DNA of 47,251 nt from Corynebacterium sp. ACRPH (lineage in GTDB: Bacteria > Actinomycetota > Actinomycetes > Mycobacteriales > Mycobacteriaceae), in NCBI RefSeq assembly GCF_022347285.1, contig NZ_JAKRND010000018.1, positions 1 to 47,251 on the forward strand, in the 5' to 3' direction. Below the pieces are notes generated by a model that saw only the letters and a list, made by a program, of their open reading frames with translations, was not told where the DNA came from and did no database searches. The position numbers were made by a program, and so were the translations under genes. Positions 17,078 to 24,549 of this stretch are shown here, one piece after another; positions within the stretch are counted from its first letter, which is position 1; each line of letters begins with the position of its first letter.

Positions 17078-17111
17078 CTGTTTTTCTTAGCGACGCCACG
17101 TCGCGCCCCAG

Positions 17112-17678
17112 CTAGTTCTGGAAGTTCAGGTAGGCCTTGGAGGGCGTCGGGCCGCGCTGCCCCTGGTACTTGGAGCCCAGGGCGCCGCTGCCGTAGGGGG
17201 CTTCCGCCGGGCTAGTCATGGTGAATAGTGCCAGCTGGCCGATCTTCATGCCCGGGTAGAGGGCGATGGGCAGGTTAGCGGTGTTGGAAAGCTCCAGGGT
17301 GATGTGCCCGGTGAAGCCCGGGTCGATGAACCCGGCCGTGGAGTGCGTCAGCAACCCCAGGCGTCCCAGGGAGGACTTGCCTTCTAGGCGACCCGCCAGG
17401 TGGGCGGGGATGCCGAAGCATTCCAGGGTGGCGCCCAGGACGAACTCGCCGGGGTGCAGGATGAAGGCCTCGTCGTCGGGGACTTCCACCAGGGTGGTGA
17501 GTTCCTCTTGCGGCTGCTTCGGGTCGATGTGCGTGTACTTGGAGTTATTGAACACGCGGAACAGGCCGTCGAGGCGCACGTCGATGCTGGATGGCTGGAC
17601 CATCTGATCGTCGTGGGGGTCGATCGTCAGCTCGCCGGAGTTGATGGCGGCGCGGATGTCTCGGTCTGAAAGTAACAC
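17112..17678 (-). CDS. dcd: dCTP deaminase (likely bifunctional, dUTP-hydrolysing)
   Basis: A 188-aa enzyme feeding dUMP into thymidylate synthesis. [21 protein letters not shown], then [36 protein letters not shown] and [20 protein letters not shown] are the trimer active-site motifs of Dcd/dUTPase. The [10 protein letters not shown] form is that of the M. tuberculosis enzyme, which both deaminates dCTP and hydrolyses dUTP. The GTG start is supported by TAGGCT 7 nt upstream. Confidence 0.95.
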   Translation of the reverse strand: MLLSDRDIRAAINSGELTIDPHDDQMVQPSSIDVRLDGLFRVFNNSKYTHIDPKQPQEELTTLVEVPDDEAFILHPGEFVLGATLECFGIPAHLAGRLEGKSSLGRLGLLTHSTAGFIDPGFTGHITLELSNTANLPIALYPGMKIGQLALFTMTSPAEAPYGSGALGSKYQGQRGPTPSKAYLNFQN

Positions 17679-17685
17679 GCTCTAT

Positions 17686-17691
17686 AGCCTA
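17686..17691 (-). promoter_or_regulatory. -10 element for leaderless dcd
   Basis: On the minus strand TAGGCT lies exactly 7 nt before the GTG start of dcd, with no ribosome site. Confidence 0.55.
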
Positions 17692-17728
17692 GCGGGTGTG
17701 GCGCTGTGCGCAGCCAGCTAGCCGTGTA

Positions 17729-19090
17729 CTAGCCCCGTCCCAGCGCCAGGAAGTTCCAGCCCGCGGCCTCCCATTCCTTGCGCGGCAGGCAGTTGCGGCC
17801 GTCCAGCACGGTGGGGTTGTCCCCGGCCACCAGCTTGCGGGCGGCTACCGGGTCGAGCTCCTGGAACTGCTTCCACTCGGTTGCCACGATCACGATCTCC
17901 GCGCCTTCGAGCGCTTCCTCTACGTTCGGCGCGTAGGTCAGCGTGGGGAAGATCTTCGCGGCGTTGTCCATGCCCTGCGGGTCGTACACGGTGACGTTCG
18001 CACCGCTCAGGGACAGCGAACCGGCCACGGCCAAGGCCGGGGAATCGCGCACGTCGTCGCTGTTGGGCTTGAAGGCAGCGCCGAGGACCGTCACGTTCCG
18101 GCCGATCAGGGAGCCGCCCAGCGTCTGCCGCGCCAGCTCTACTGTCTTCTCGCGGCGGCGCATGTTGATGGCGTCCACCTCACGAAGGAACGTCAGCGCC
18201 TGGTCCGCGCCGAGCTCACCTGCGCGCGCCATGAACGCGCGAATATCCTTCGGCAGGCAACCGCCACCAAAGCCCAGGCCGGCGCCGAGGAACTTGCGCC
18301 CGATGCGGTCGTCCATGCCAATCGCGTCGGCGAGTGCGGTGACGTCCGCGCCGACGATCTCGCATAGCTCCGAGACCGCGTTGATGAAGGAAATCTTGGT
18401 GGCCAGGAAGGCGTTCGCAGAGACCTTGACCAGCTCCGCGGTCGGCAGGTCCATCACCAGGAAGGGCGTCCCCTCCTCGAGTGCGGGGGCGTAGATTTCG
18501 CGGGCGAGGTCCTCTACCCGCTGCTGCTCAGTGCGGTCGTCACTGTTGGAGCTATCGCCGCCCAGGCCCAGGACGATGCGGTCGGGGTGCAGCGTGTCTT
18601 TCACCGCGTGGCCTTCGCGAAGGAACTCGGGGTTCCACGCGATGGTGATTCGGGCATTGTTTGGGGACGCCGCCACGATCTCATCCGCCTTCTGCTGCAG
18701 CTCGTGCGCAGTGCCGACCGGGACGGTGGACTTGCCGAAGATGGTGTGGTTGCCGCTGGCCAGTGGGGCGAGCGTTTCGATGACGGCATTTACATAGGTG
18801 GTGTCCGCGGCATAGGAGCCCTTGCGCTGCGGGGTGCCCACGCCAATGAAGTGAACGTCGGCGAACTCGGCGGCTTCGGCGTAGTCGGTAGTGAAGCGCA
18901 GGCGGCCGGCTTCGATGTTGCGAGTGAGGATCTCCGGCAGGCCGGGCTCGAAGAAGGGGACGCGCCCTGCGGAGAGAGCTTGGATTTTCTCCGGGTCGAC
19001 ATCGACCCCGAGCACGTCGTGGCCCATTTCGGCCATACAGGCGGCGTGGGTTGCGCCAAGGTATCCGGTTCCAAACACTGTCATACGCAT
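17729..19090 (-). CDS. udg: UDP-glucose 6-dehydrogenase
   Basis: A 453-aa NAD-dependent enzyme that oxidises UDP-glucose to UDP-glucuronate for envelope sugars. It has the Rossmann motif VFGTGYLGATHAACMAEMGHDVLGVDVD, WNPEFLREGHAV, and the catalytic cysteine in GAGLGFGGGCLPKDIRAF. The UDP-binding C-terminal domain contains GAAFKPNSDDVRDSPAL. The ATG at 19090 is preferred: TAAATT sits 8 nt upstream on the minus strand and there is no ribosome site, so a leaderless start is plausible. A TTG in frame at 19099 and an ATG at 19084 are alternatives. It is 50 bp upstream of dcd on the same strand. Confidence 0.93.
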   Translation of the reverse strand: MRMTVFGTGYLGATHAACMAEMGHDVLGVDVDPEKIQALSAGRVPFFEPGLPEILTRNIEAGRLRFTTDYAEAAEFADVHFIGVGTPQRKGSYAADTTYVNAVIETLAPLASGNHTIFGKSTVPVGTAHELQQKADEIVAASPNNARITIAWNPEFLREGHAVKDTLHPDRIVLGLGGDSSNSDDRTEQQRVEDLAREIYAPALEEGTPFLVMDLPTAELVKVSANAFLATKISFINAVSELCEIVGADVTALADAIGMDDRIGRKFLGAGLGFGGGCLPKDIRAFMARAGELGADQALTFLREVDAINMRRREKTVELARQTLGGSLIGRNVTVLGAAFKPNSDDVRDSPALAVAGSLSLSGANVTVYDPQGMDNAAKIFPTLTYAPNVEEALEGAEIVIVATEWKQFQELDPVAARKLVAGDNPTVLDGRNCLPRKEWEAAGWNFLALGRG

Positions 19091-19099
19091 AGCAGGCAA

Positions 19100-19596
19100 A
19101 TTTACAATTGCCAGATGAACAGGAAGTGACCTTCAGGTGATCTTGCGGGCAGTTTTAGGTTAACGGGGCTTAAGTGCAGGTGAACAAAAACTAAGGCGCG
19201 ACTATGCACCGAATAGTCAAGCCCTACCCTAATTCCTGAGCATCTCCGGGAGGCGCGACTTCTTACACCCCCTTAATTCACCCCCGAGGCGAAAGGGGTG
19301 CAAGAGGTTCATATCGACATAGTTTTATGCGTATACCTGGGGAAATGACGTGGAATTCAGGAAGCATTCCCTAGCGCTCGACCATGAGTAACCCATATCA
19401 CCGAGAAAACCTCGTCTTCGCTTAGCGGAACATTAAAACCCCTGTTAAAGTAGCTATCCGTTAGGACTTGCCAGCGTTTCTACAGCTTCACAGCCGGAAT
19501 CTCTTATGAAAGAGCTAGTGGCGATCAAGGAGCCAAGAGAAGCTTAAGTGAAGTCCTTGACTTCGAACCACTCACACTTACAGAAAGGCATTTCAG
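19100..19596. other. Long non-coding stretch before the small secreted protein genes
   Basis: About 500 bp without a convincing ORF. It contains a CACCCCC/GGGGTG hairpin (about 19274-19297) and two copies of GGCGCGACT (about 19195 and 19252). There is an A/T-rich likely promoter near 19431-19460 (TTAAAA, then TAGCTA). A perfect GAAGTC-CTT-GACTTC inverted repeat (19550-19564) lies in the probable leader of the downstream gene. The leader would be over 100 nt long, so post-transcriptional control is possible. Confidence 0.45.
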
Positions 19597-19995
19597 ATGC
19601 GTAAGTTCCGTAACGCAGCTCTGGCTGTTGCTACCGCTACCACCGTTGCCATCTCCGGCGTTTCCGTTGCTTCTGCTCAGACCGAGGGCAACCAGGGCTC
19701 CCAGCAGCAGACTCAGGGCTCCGCTAAGACTGGCGAGAAGCCGAACCTCGCTGGCTCCCTGGGCAAGCTCCGCAAGACGATCGACCCGAACGACAAGCTG
19801 GAGTGGGATAAGCCGGCGAAGGGGCAGGACATCTTCGGCTCCCAAAGCTGGAAGAACAACGAGGAGATCAAGGCACGTACCCCGATGTGGGCCAAGGTTG
19901 CCGACAGCCTGCTCATCACCACCGCCGCAATCAGCGTCTTCGGCCTGATTGTTGCTCCGATCTACAACTTCCTGCGCTACGGCATCAACCGCTAA
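19597..19995 (+). CDS. Small secreted protein A with C-terminal membrane helix
   Basis: A 132-aa protein of unknown function. A Sec signal peptide (residues 1-27, cleavage near SVASA-QTEG) leads into a Gln/Ser/Gly-rich segment, then a region with WDKPAKGQDIFGSQSWKNNEE. A C-terminal helix (ADSLLITTAAISVFGLIVAPIYNFL) could insert in a membrane. It is paralogous to the next gene: both share the signal peptide style, an (D/E)IFGS motif and the final helix. GAAAGG lies before the ATG. Abundant small surface or pore-associated proteins of corynebacteria have this size, but no porin family motif was recognised. Confidence 0.8.
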   Translation: MRKFRNAALAVATATTVAISGVSVASAQTEGNQGSQQQTQGSAKTGEKPNLAGSLGKLRKTIDPNDKLEWDKPAKGQDIFGSQSWKNNEEIKARTPMWAKVADSLLITTAAISVFGLIVAPIYNFLRYGINR

Positions 19996-20040
19996 GCAAA
20001 AGTCAACACACGTCCACTTAAGATAGGAAAAGGAACTTCC

Positions 20041-20355
20041 ATGAAAATTCGCAAGGCTGCTCTGGCTCTGGCCACCGCTTCTTCCGTTGCTCTGACCGGC
20101 ACCGCTGTTGCAGGTGCTGAGACCGCCGGCACCGACGCTCCTAAGGGCGTTACCCTCAGCTCCAAGATCGGCGACTCCCTGAGCAAGGACAAGGAGAACT
20201 CCGCTGCTGAGATCTTCGGTTCTACCAAGGGCAAGGACCTCACCGGCTGGGGCGTACTTCTGTGGGCCGGCCTGGCTGCTGGTATCGCTGGCACCATTGC
20301 AAGCGCCATCATCGGTGTTGGCAACTACTTGAAGCACGAGGGCATCATTAACTAA
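20041..20355 (+). CDS. Small secreted protein B, paralogue of A
   Basis: A 104-aa protein with a Sec signal peptide (cleavage near AVAGA-ETAG), a short charged middle and AEIFGSTKGKDLTGWG. A hydrophobic C-terminal helix rich in Gly/Ala (VLLWAGLAAGIAGTIASAIIGVGNYL) follows. It lies 45 bp after its paralogue on the same strand, with its own strong ribosome site AGGAAAAGGA, so the pair is probably one transcript ending at the hairpin downstream. Gene duplication is the likely origin. Confidence 0.8.
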   Translation: MKIRKAALALATASSVALTGTAVAGAETAGTDAPKGVTLSSKIGDSLSKDKENSAAEIFGSTKGKDLTGWGVLLWAGLAAGIAGTIASAIIGVGNYLKHEGIIN

Positions 20356-20392
20356 GACCTGTTAGAGCTTTAAGCTCCAGGCTTTGATAGCC

Positions 20393-20429
20393 AAAGGGGC
20401 GGGAACGAGAAATCGTTTCCGCCCCTTTT
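20393..20429 (+). terminator. Strong rho-independent terminator after the secreted pair
   Basis: AAAGGGGCGGGAACGA and TCGTTTCCGCCCCTTT form a 16-bp stem with one G-T pair and a GAAA tetraloop, ending in TTTT. This fits a highly transcribed gene pair. Confidence 0.9.
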
Positions 20430-20652
20430 CGCATGTGTACAACACCTGTTGCGCTCGCATTCCTCGCCCCCTCCACAAGCAGCTCTCCGTACATTATGTC
20501 GGACACACTAGGTAGGCCAATGTAGCCGGTATCGGTAGTGAGCATTAGGCTGCTCGTTTCTGCAGAACCTATAGATCAAACAAAAGGGGGAGCATGCCAT
20601 CATGCACACTCCCCGCCGCACAACCACAGGCCTGGGGCCAGCCGCCTAACCC

Positions 20653-22374
20653 CTACTTACAGCTCACGATCGGCTGCGGGTCGTAGACCGTGCGCTGGGT
20701 CTCGCGGGAAAGCTCCTTGCCCTTTAGGTCCTTCACCACGCGGGTATCGGTGATGGTGAAGCCCGGCGCGCCGGAAGACGGCGAGCAATCGTCACCGTCC
20801 AACTCCATCTTCTTCGGCGAGGTCGGGTTCGTGCGCTCACCCGGGATCGATTCCACATCCACCTGCTTCACACCGTGCAGACGCACGGTGACGGAATCGC
20901 CGCTCACCTCCGTGGTGATGCGCACGGGCGTATCAAAGGGGTTCTTGAACTTCAGGTCGATCGCGCCCTCGTACACCGTCGCCTCGCGGCCAGCCGGGTA
21001 GCGGGAAATGTAATAGGAGTGCGGGGTGTGCTCCACGTCCTCCATGCCCGCGAAGTACGAGGCGTTGTACAGCGTGGTTGCAAACTGCGAAATACCACCG
21101 CCGACTGCCTTTCCGGCGTGGCCATCGATAATAATGCCGGACTCCACAAAGCCCTGTGCAGTACCGCGTGGCCCGGTGTGACCGTTCAGAGAGAACGTCT
21201 CCCCCGGCAGCACAATCTCGCCATTCACCATCTCCGCCACACGGCGAATGTTAGTGCCCGAAGAGCCACTAAAGCCACCGGTGGTGAAGGTGCCCACCAC
21301 ATCGTCAAAGTGAGCCTTCTTAGCCTGCTCGGTGGTGTACTCGGCCTTCTTGTCCTCGTACACAACCTCGTGGTCGCGCTTCTTCTTATCTAGCGCCTTG
21401 CCCTGGAAGTCGCCCAGCGTTTCCTTCCACTTAATGATCACGCCATCCTTGGAAGGCACCACCGTGATGTCATCGCCGTGGAACTCGAAGCTGGCGTCGC
21501 GGTACTCCACCTCGGTGCTGGAAAGCTGCTCGCTCAGGATCTCCTGCGCCTTCTCCGTGTTCCACTCCGGCATGAACTCGCCGCCGTCCACCTTGAAAGT
21601 CAGGATCTCGTGCCAGTTCTGCGGGGTGATCACACCATCGACCTTGTCACGGCCATGGAACACCAAGTTCTTGGCCGTCGCCGGCTCCACGTACTGCTTG
21701 GCAGCCCGCTCGGCGGCGTCCTTGTCTGCATCCGCCAGAGTGATCGTGGCCTCCACATTCACTCGCCCGTCGGTATTCAGCCAGTTTTCCCGCACCTGGG
21801 TATCCAGCAGCTCGCGGTCCACGGTCTGCCCCGGCTTGTCTTCCTTAATATCCGCCTTGCCGTCAGCGCCGACGGACAGCTTGGCGTTCTCCGCGTCGCG
21901 GGTCAGCTCCCGCTCCACGCGGTTCAGGGATCGGTTCAGACCCTCGTCCGTAATCTTCGAGATAATGCCCACCTCGCGGGTCTCGAAGAAGGAACGGATG
22001 CGTGTGATCGGGTTCAGTGGCTGCTGGCCCGCCTGGTCCACCGTGGCGCCCCAGTCCACCTGCATGCCGGACTTGGCGGGCTCAATGGTGGAGCTCATGT
22101 TTCCCGCCATAACCGTCACCGGCTGGCGGGTGCGTTCGCCCAGGCCATTGCGCAAGCGCTGCTCCGCCTGGGACTTATCCACACCACTAATGTCCACACC
22201 GCCGACGGTCACGCCGCGCGGCACCTTGCCCTCACTCATGGCCAAGTCCACGCCGTAGAGCAGGCCCCCCAGGCCGATCAACCCGATGAAGAACCACGCC
22301 CACCACGGAATACCGCGGCGCTTGCGTGGCTTGACGGGCCGGCGGCTCCGGTTAGTCTGATCCTGAGAATTCAC
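20653..22374 (-). CDS. VanW-family cell-wall protein
   Basis: A 573-aa membrane-anchored protein. A basic cytoplasmic start (RSRRPVKPRKRRG) precedes one transmembrane helix (WWAWFFIGLIGLGGLLYGV, about 24-42). Tandem peptidoglycan-binding-type domains with VTVGGVDISGVDKSQAEQRL follow. The C-terminal VanW domain holds NIRRVAEMVNGEIVLPGETFSLNGHTG and GGGISQFATTLYNASYFAG. VanW proteins occur with vancomycin-resistance clusters and in many Gram-positives, but their activity is not established. The GTG start is set by TACACT 7 nt upstream. It follows the family 3 glycosidase by 41 bp on the same strand, suggesting a joint wall role. Confidence 0.88.
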   Translation of the reverse strand: MNSQDQTNRSRRPVKPRKRRGIPWWAWFFIGLIGLGGLLYGVDLAMSEGKVPRGVTVGGVDISGVDKSQAEQRLRNGLGERTRQPVTVMAGNMSSTIEPAKSGMQVDWGATVDQAGQQPLNPITRIRSFFETREVGIISKITDEGLNRSLNRVERELTRDAENAKLSVGADGKADIKEDKPGQTVDRELLDTQVRENWLNTDGRVNVEATITLADADKDAAERAAKQYVEPATAKNLVFHGRDKVDGVITPQNWHEILTFKVDGGEFMPEWNTEKAQEILSEQLSSTEVEYRDASFEFHGDDITVVPSKDGVIIKWKETLGDFQGKALDKKKRDHEVVYEDKKAEYTTEQAKKAHFDDVVGTFTTGGFSGSSGTNIRRVAEMVNGEIVLPGETFSLNGHTGPRGTAQGFVESGIIIDGHAGKAVGGGISQFATTLYNASYFAGMEDVEHTPHSYYISRYPAGREATVYEGAIDLKFKNPFDTPVRITTEVSGDSVTVRLHGVKQVDVESIPGERTNPTSPKKMELDGDDCSPSSGAPGFTITDTRVVKDLKGKELSRETQRTVYDPQPIVSCK

Positions 22375-22381
22375 GCAGGTT

Positions 22382-22387
22382 AGTGTA
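22382..22387 (-). promoter_or_regulatory. -10 element for the leaderless VanW gene
   Basis: On the minus strand TACACT lies exactly 7 nt before the GTG start at 22374, and no ribosome site is visible. Confidence 0.5.
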
Positions 22388-22415
22388 TCGCGAATCCCCC
22401 GATCAGGGAATTCTT

Positions 22416-23621
22416 TTACTCGGTTACACAGGTACGATTCACAGAATCGCGCACCTGATCCTCAGGGATCCGCCCGTCGTCGATCGCCACGCGGATGGCC
22501 TCCACCACATCGGGGATCTCCACTGCCCCCGCTGCGGCAAGCGCCACGTCCGCCCCGGCCGCCAGCGCCGCCACGGCTGCCTCCGGGCCGGGGTAGCGAT
22601 CCGTCACGGCCTTCATGCCCGTCAGGTCGTCGGTGTAAATCACGCCGTCGAAACCTGGGGCGTCATACCTCGGGCCATAACCGCCCTCCCGCAGCAGCTT
22701 GTAGGCCGCAGGGTTCACCGAGGATGGCAAAGGCTCACCCAACCCCGGCACCTCCACATGGCCGACCATCACGGCCATGCCTTCAACGTCGATAAGTTCG
22801 CGGAAAGGCAGCAGGTCGTTGGCTTGCATTTGCTCAAGCGGCGGGGTGGTCACGGATCCCATGTGCGAGTCACCCGTGGCATGCCCGTGGCCCGGGAAGT
22901 GCTTCAGCACCGGGGTCACGCCCGCCTGCTGCAAGCCCTCCGAGTAAGCGCGTGCGTAATCCGCTGCCACCTTCGGATCGGCGCTGAAGGAACGTGAGCC
23001 GATCGCGTTGTCAGAAACCTCCTGCCCGCCGGCCAGATCCACCACCGGCGCGAAGTCCACGGTAATTCCCAGGTCGCGGACTTTCTTGCCATGCTCGGCC
23101 ATGAGGTCGCGCACCTGCTCAGGGCTCATCGTCTCCGTCATCTGCTTCGCACTCGGCAGCTCACCAATGATCTCGGAAAGACGCTGCACCAGACCGCCTT
23201 CCTCGTCCACACTCACCGTCAGCGGTTCGCCCGCGTGCTCCTCGAGCGCCGCCAGGCTACGTGCGGGGTCTCCCTGACCATTCAAAATGGACTTGTCGGT
23301 CTGCGAGCCAATGAAGAGGTGGCGCACACCTTCGTCGACGGCTTGTTCTGCTGATTCGTAGGTTGTGACGCCCACAGCAAGCATCCGGCCAGCCATCTCC
23401 CTAGGTGTCTTACCCTCCACCCGGGCACAGACCTGCCGGTTCTCCGCTGGGGGTACGCTGGATTCGGCGGCACCGGAGCTTTCGGAGCTGGGCGCGGCGG
23501 AAGTGGCCGAGGATGCGGAGGTATCGGCTGGCTGGTCAGTGGGCGTCGATAAGGAACAAGCGCTAGAGGCAAAGACAAGAGCGAAACCTAAAGCGCCAGC
23601 GGCTACGTGTCTACGGGGCAT
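22416..23621 (-). CDS. Family 3 beta-N-acetylglucosaminidase-like lipoprotein
   Basis: A 401-aa glycoside hydrolase family 3 protein of NagZ type, which removes N-acetylglucosamine from wall fragments. The signal peptide ends with a probable lipobox (FASSAC, Cys about 22), so it may be anchored outside, unlike cytoplasmic E. coli NagZ. Motifs are VSVDEEGGLVQRLSE, VLKHFPGHGHATGDSHMG (the His-Asp catalytic loop of NagZ) and GFDGVIYTDDLTGMKAV with the nucleophile Asp. The start is the ATG at 23621; the frame stays open far upstream but antisense to the stress-protein gene. TACGTT is 6 nt upstream, so the start may be leaderless. Confidence 0.88.
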   Translation of the reverse strand: MPRRHVAAGALGFALVFASSACSLSTPTDQPADTSASSATSAAPSSESSGAAESSVPPAENRQVCARVEGKTPREMAGRMLAVGVTTYESAEQAVDEGVRHLFIGSQTDKSILNGQGDPARSLAALEEHAGEPLTVSVDEEGGLVQRLSEIIGELPSAKQMTETMSPEQVRDLMAEHGKKVRDLGITVDFAPVVDLAGGQEVSDNAIGSRSFSADPKVAADYARAYSEGLQQAGVTPVLKHFPGHGHATGDSHMGSVTTPPLEQMQANDLLPFRELIDVEGMAVMVGHVEVPGLGEPLPSSVNPAAYKLLREGGYGPRYDAPGFDGVIYTDDLTGMKAVTDRYPGPEAAVAALAAGADVALAAAGAVEIPDVVEAIRVAIDDGRIPEDQVRDSVNRTCVTE

Positions 23622-23690
23622 AGTATTAACGTAGTAACAAACGCAACGAGCAGTGCACCAATCGTGCAGCGCCACCGAGGAGCGATAAAC

Positions 23691-24230
23691 ATGACCGAGC
23701 AGGCAGAACAAGCCCAGCAAGCACACCAGCCGGCTTTCGACGCGAGCGGCGATACCGTCCTGATCGCCTACGACGGCTCCGCCGAGGCCCGCGGCGCCGT
23801 GGAGCACGCCGGGCGCTTCCTGTCCGCGAAGAACGCCTACATCCTGACCGTGTGGGAGCCGATCCACCGCCAGGCTGCGCGCGCGGCGGGCATGAGCGGC
23901 ATGATGCAGCACGACTGGTCCAACGAAACCGGCGAGCAGCCGGAGGACGACGATCCGGCGTACGCAGAGGCCGTGAACATCTGCAACGAGGGCGTGGATC
24001 TGGCCAACTCCCATGGTTTTGTTACCGAACCCTTTCTGGTAGAGTCCGGAACAGCTATTTGGAGCGCCATTGTCGACGCTGCCGATGAGCTGGACGTGGA
24101 TCTGATCGTCACGGGCACCCGTGCCCTGTCGGGTTGGAAATCCTTCCTACAGTCCAGTGTGTCGGAGAGCATCATCAAGAACGCCGGTCGTCCCGTGCTC
24201 ATCGTCCCGCCGATCGAAGATGAGGACTAG
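23691..24230 (+). CDS. Universal stress protein
   Basis: A 179-aa UspA-domain protein. The N-terminal strand VLIAYDGSAEARGAVEHAGRFL and C-terminal VDLIVTGTRALSGWKSFLQSSVSESIIKNAGRPVLIVPP form the nucleotide-binding fold. The GTRxLSG...SSVSE loop is close to the ATP-binding consensus. CGAGGAG sits before the ATG at 23691; the frame opens earlier at 23607 without a ribosome site. It is divergent from the family 3 glycosidase gene. Confidence 0.9.
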   Translation: MTEQAEQAQQAHQPAFDASGDTVLIAYDGSAEARGAVEHAGRFLSAKNAYILTVWEPIHRQAARAAGMSGMMQHDWSNETGEQPEDDDPAYAEAVNICNEGVDLANSHGFVTEPFLVESGTAIWSAIVDAADELDVDLIVTGTRALSGWKSFLQSSVSESIIKNAGRPVLIVPPIEDED

Positions 24231-24328
24231 TTTTCCCAAACGAAGGTCTGTTGGCGTTTGATTGGGTACGATCTACAAGAAGCTAGTACGCTAAAACCAC
24301 AACAATCCCACTAGGAACAGGAATTAAC

Positions 24329-24535
24329 ATGGCTAACGAAACCGCCTCTAACCGTCGTGGCCTGGGCGCACTGGTCGCCTCCGCAGTTGCAGGCCTGGTC
24401 CTGGGCGGCGCCGCAACTTTCGGCGCTGGCGCAATGGCCGATACCACTGAACTGCCCACCGACGAACAGATCGCCGTCAACCAGGACAACGCATTCCTGG
24501 GCGCCGTCCAGTACGGCGGCCGCATTTCCGAATAA
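24329..24535 (+). CDS. DUF2613-type small membrane protein preceding aftD
   Basis: A 68-aa protein with one hydrophobic segment rich in Ala/Gly (LGALVASAVAGLVLGGAATFGAGAMA) and a short outer tail (LPTDEQIAVNQDNAFLGAVQYGGR). It matches the DUF2613 type of micro-protein found next to aftD, as with M. tuberculosis Rv0236A. AGGAA lies before the ATG, and the gene ends 14 bp before aftD, so they are co-transcribed. A role with AftD is inferred from this linkage. Confidence 0.8.
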   Translation: MANETASNRRGLGALVASAVAGLVLGGAATFGAGAMADTTELPTDEQIAVNQDNAFLGAVQYGGRISE

Positions 24536-24549
24536 AGGCGCACCATCAC

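Noticed and set aside
20348..20545. 65-aa minus-strand frame after the secreted pair
   Set aside because: It runs through the strong terminator hairpin, has no ribosome site and no recognisable features.
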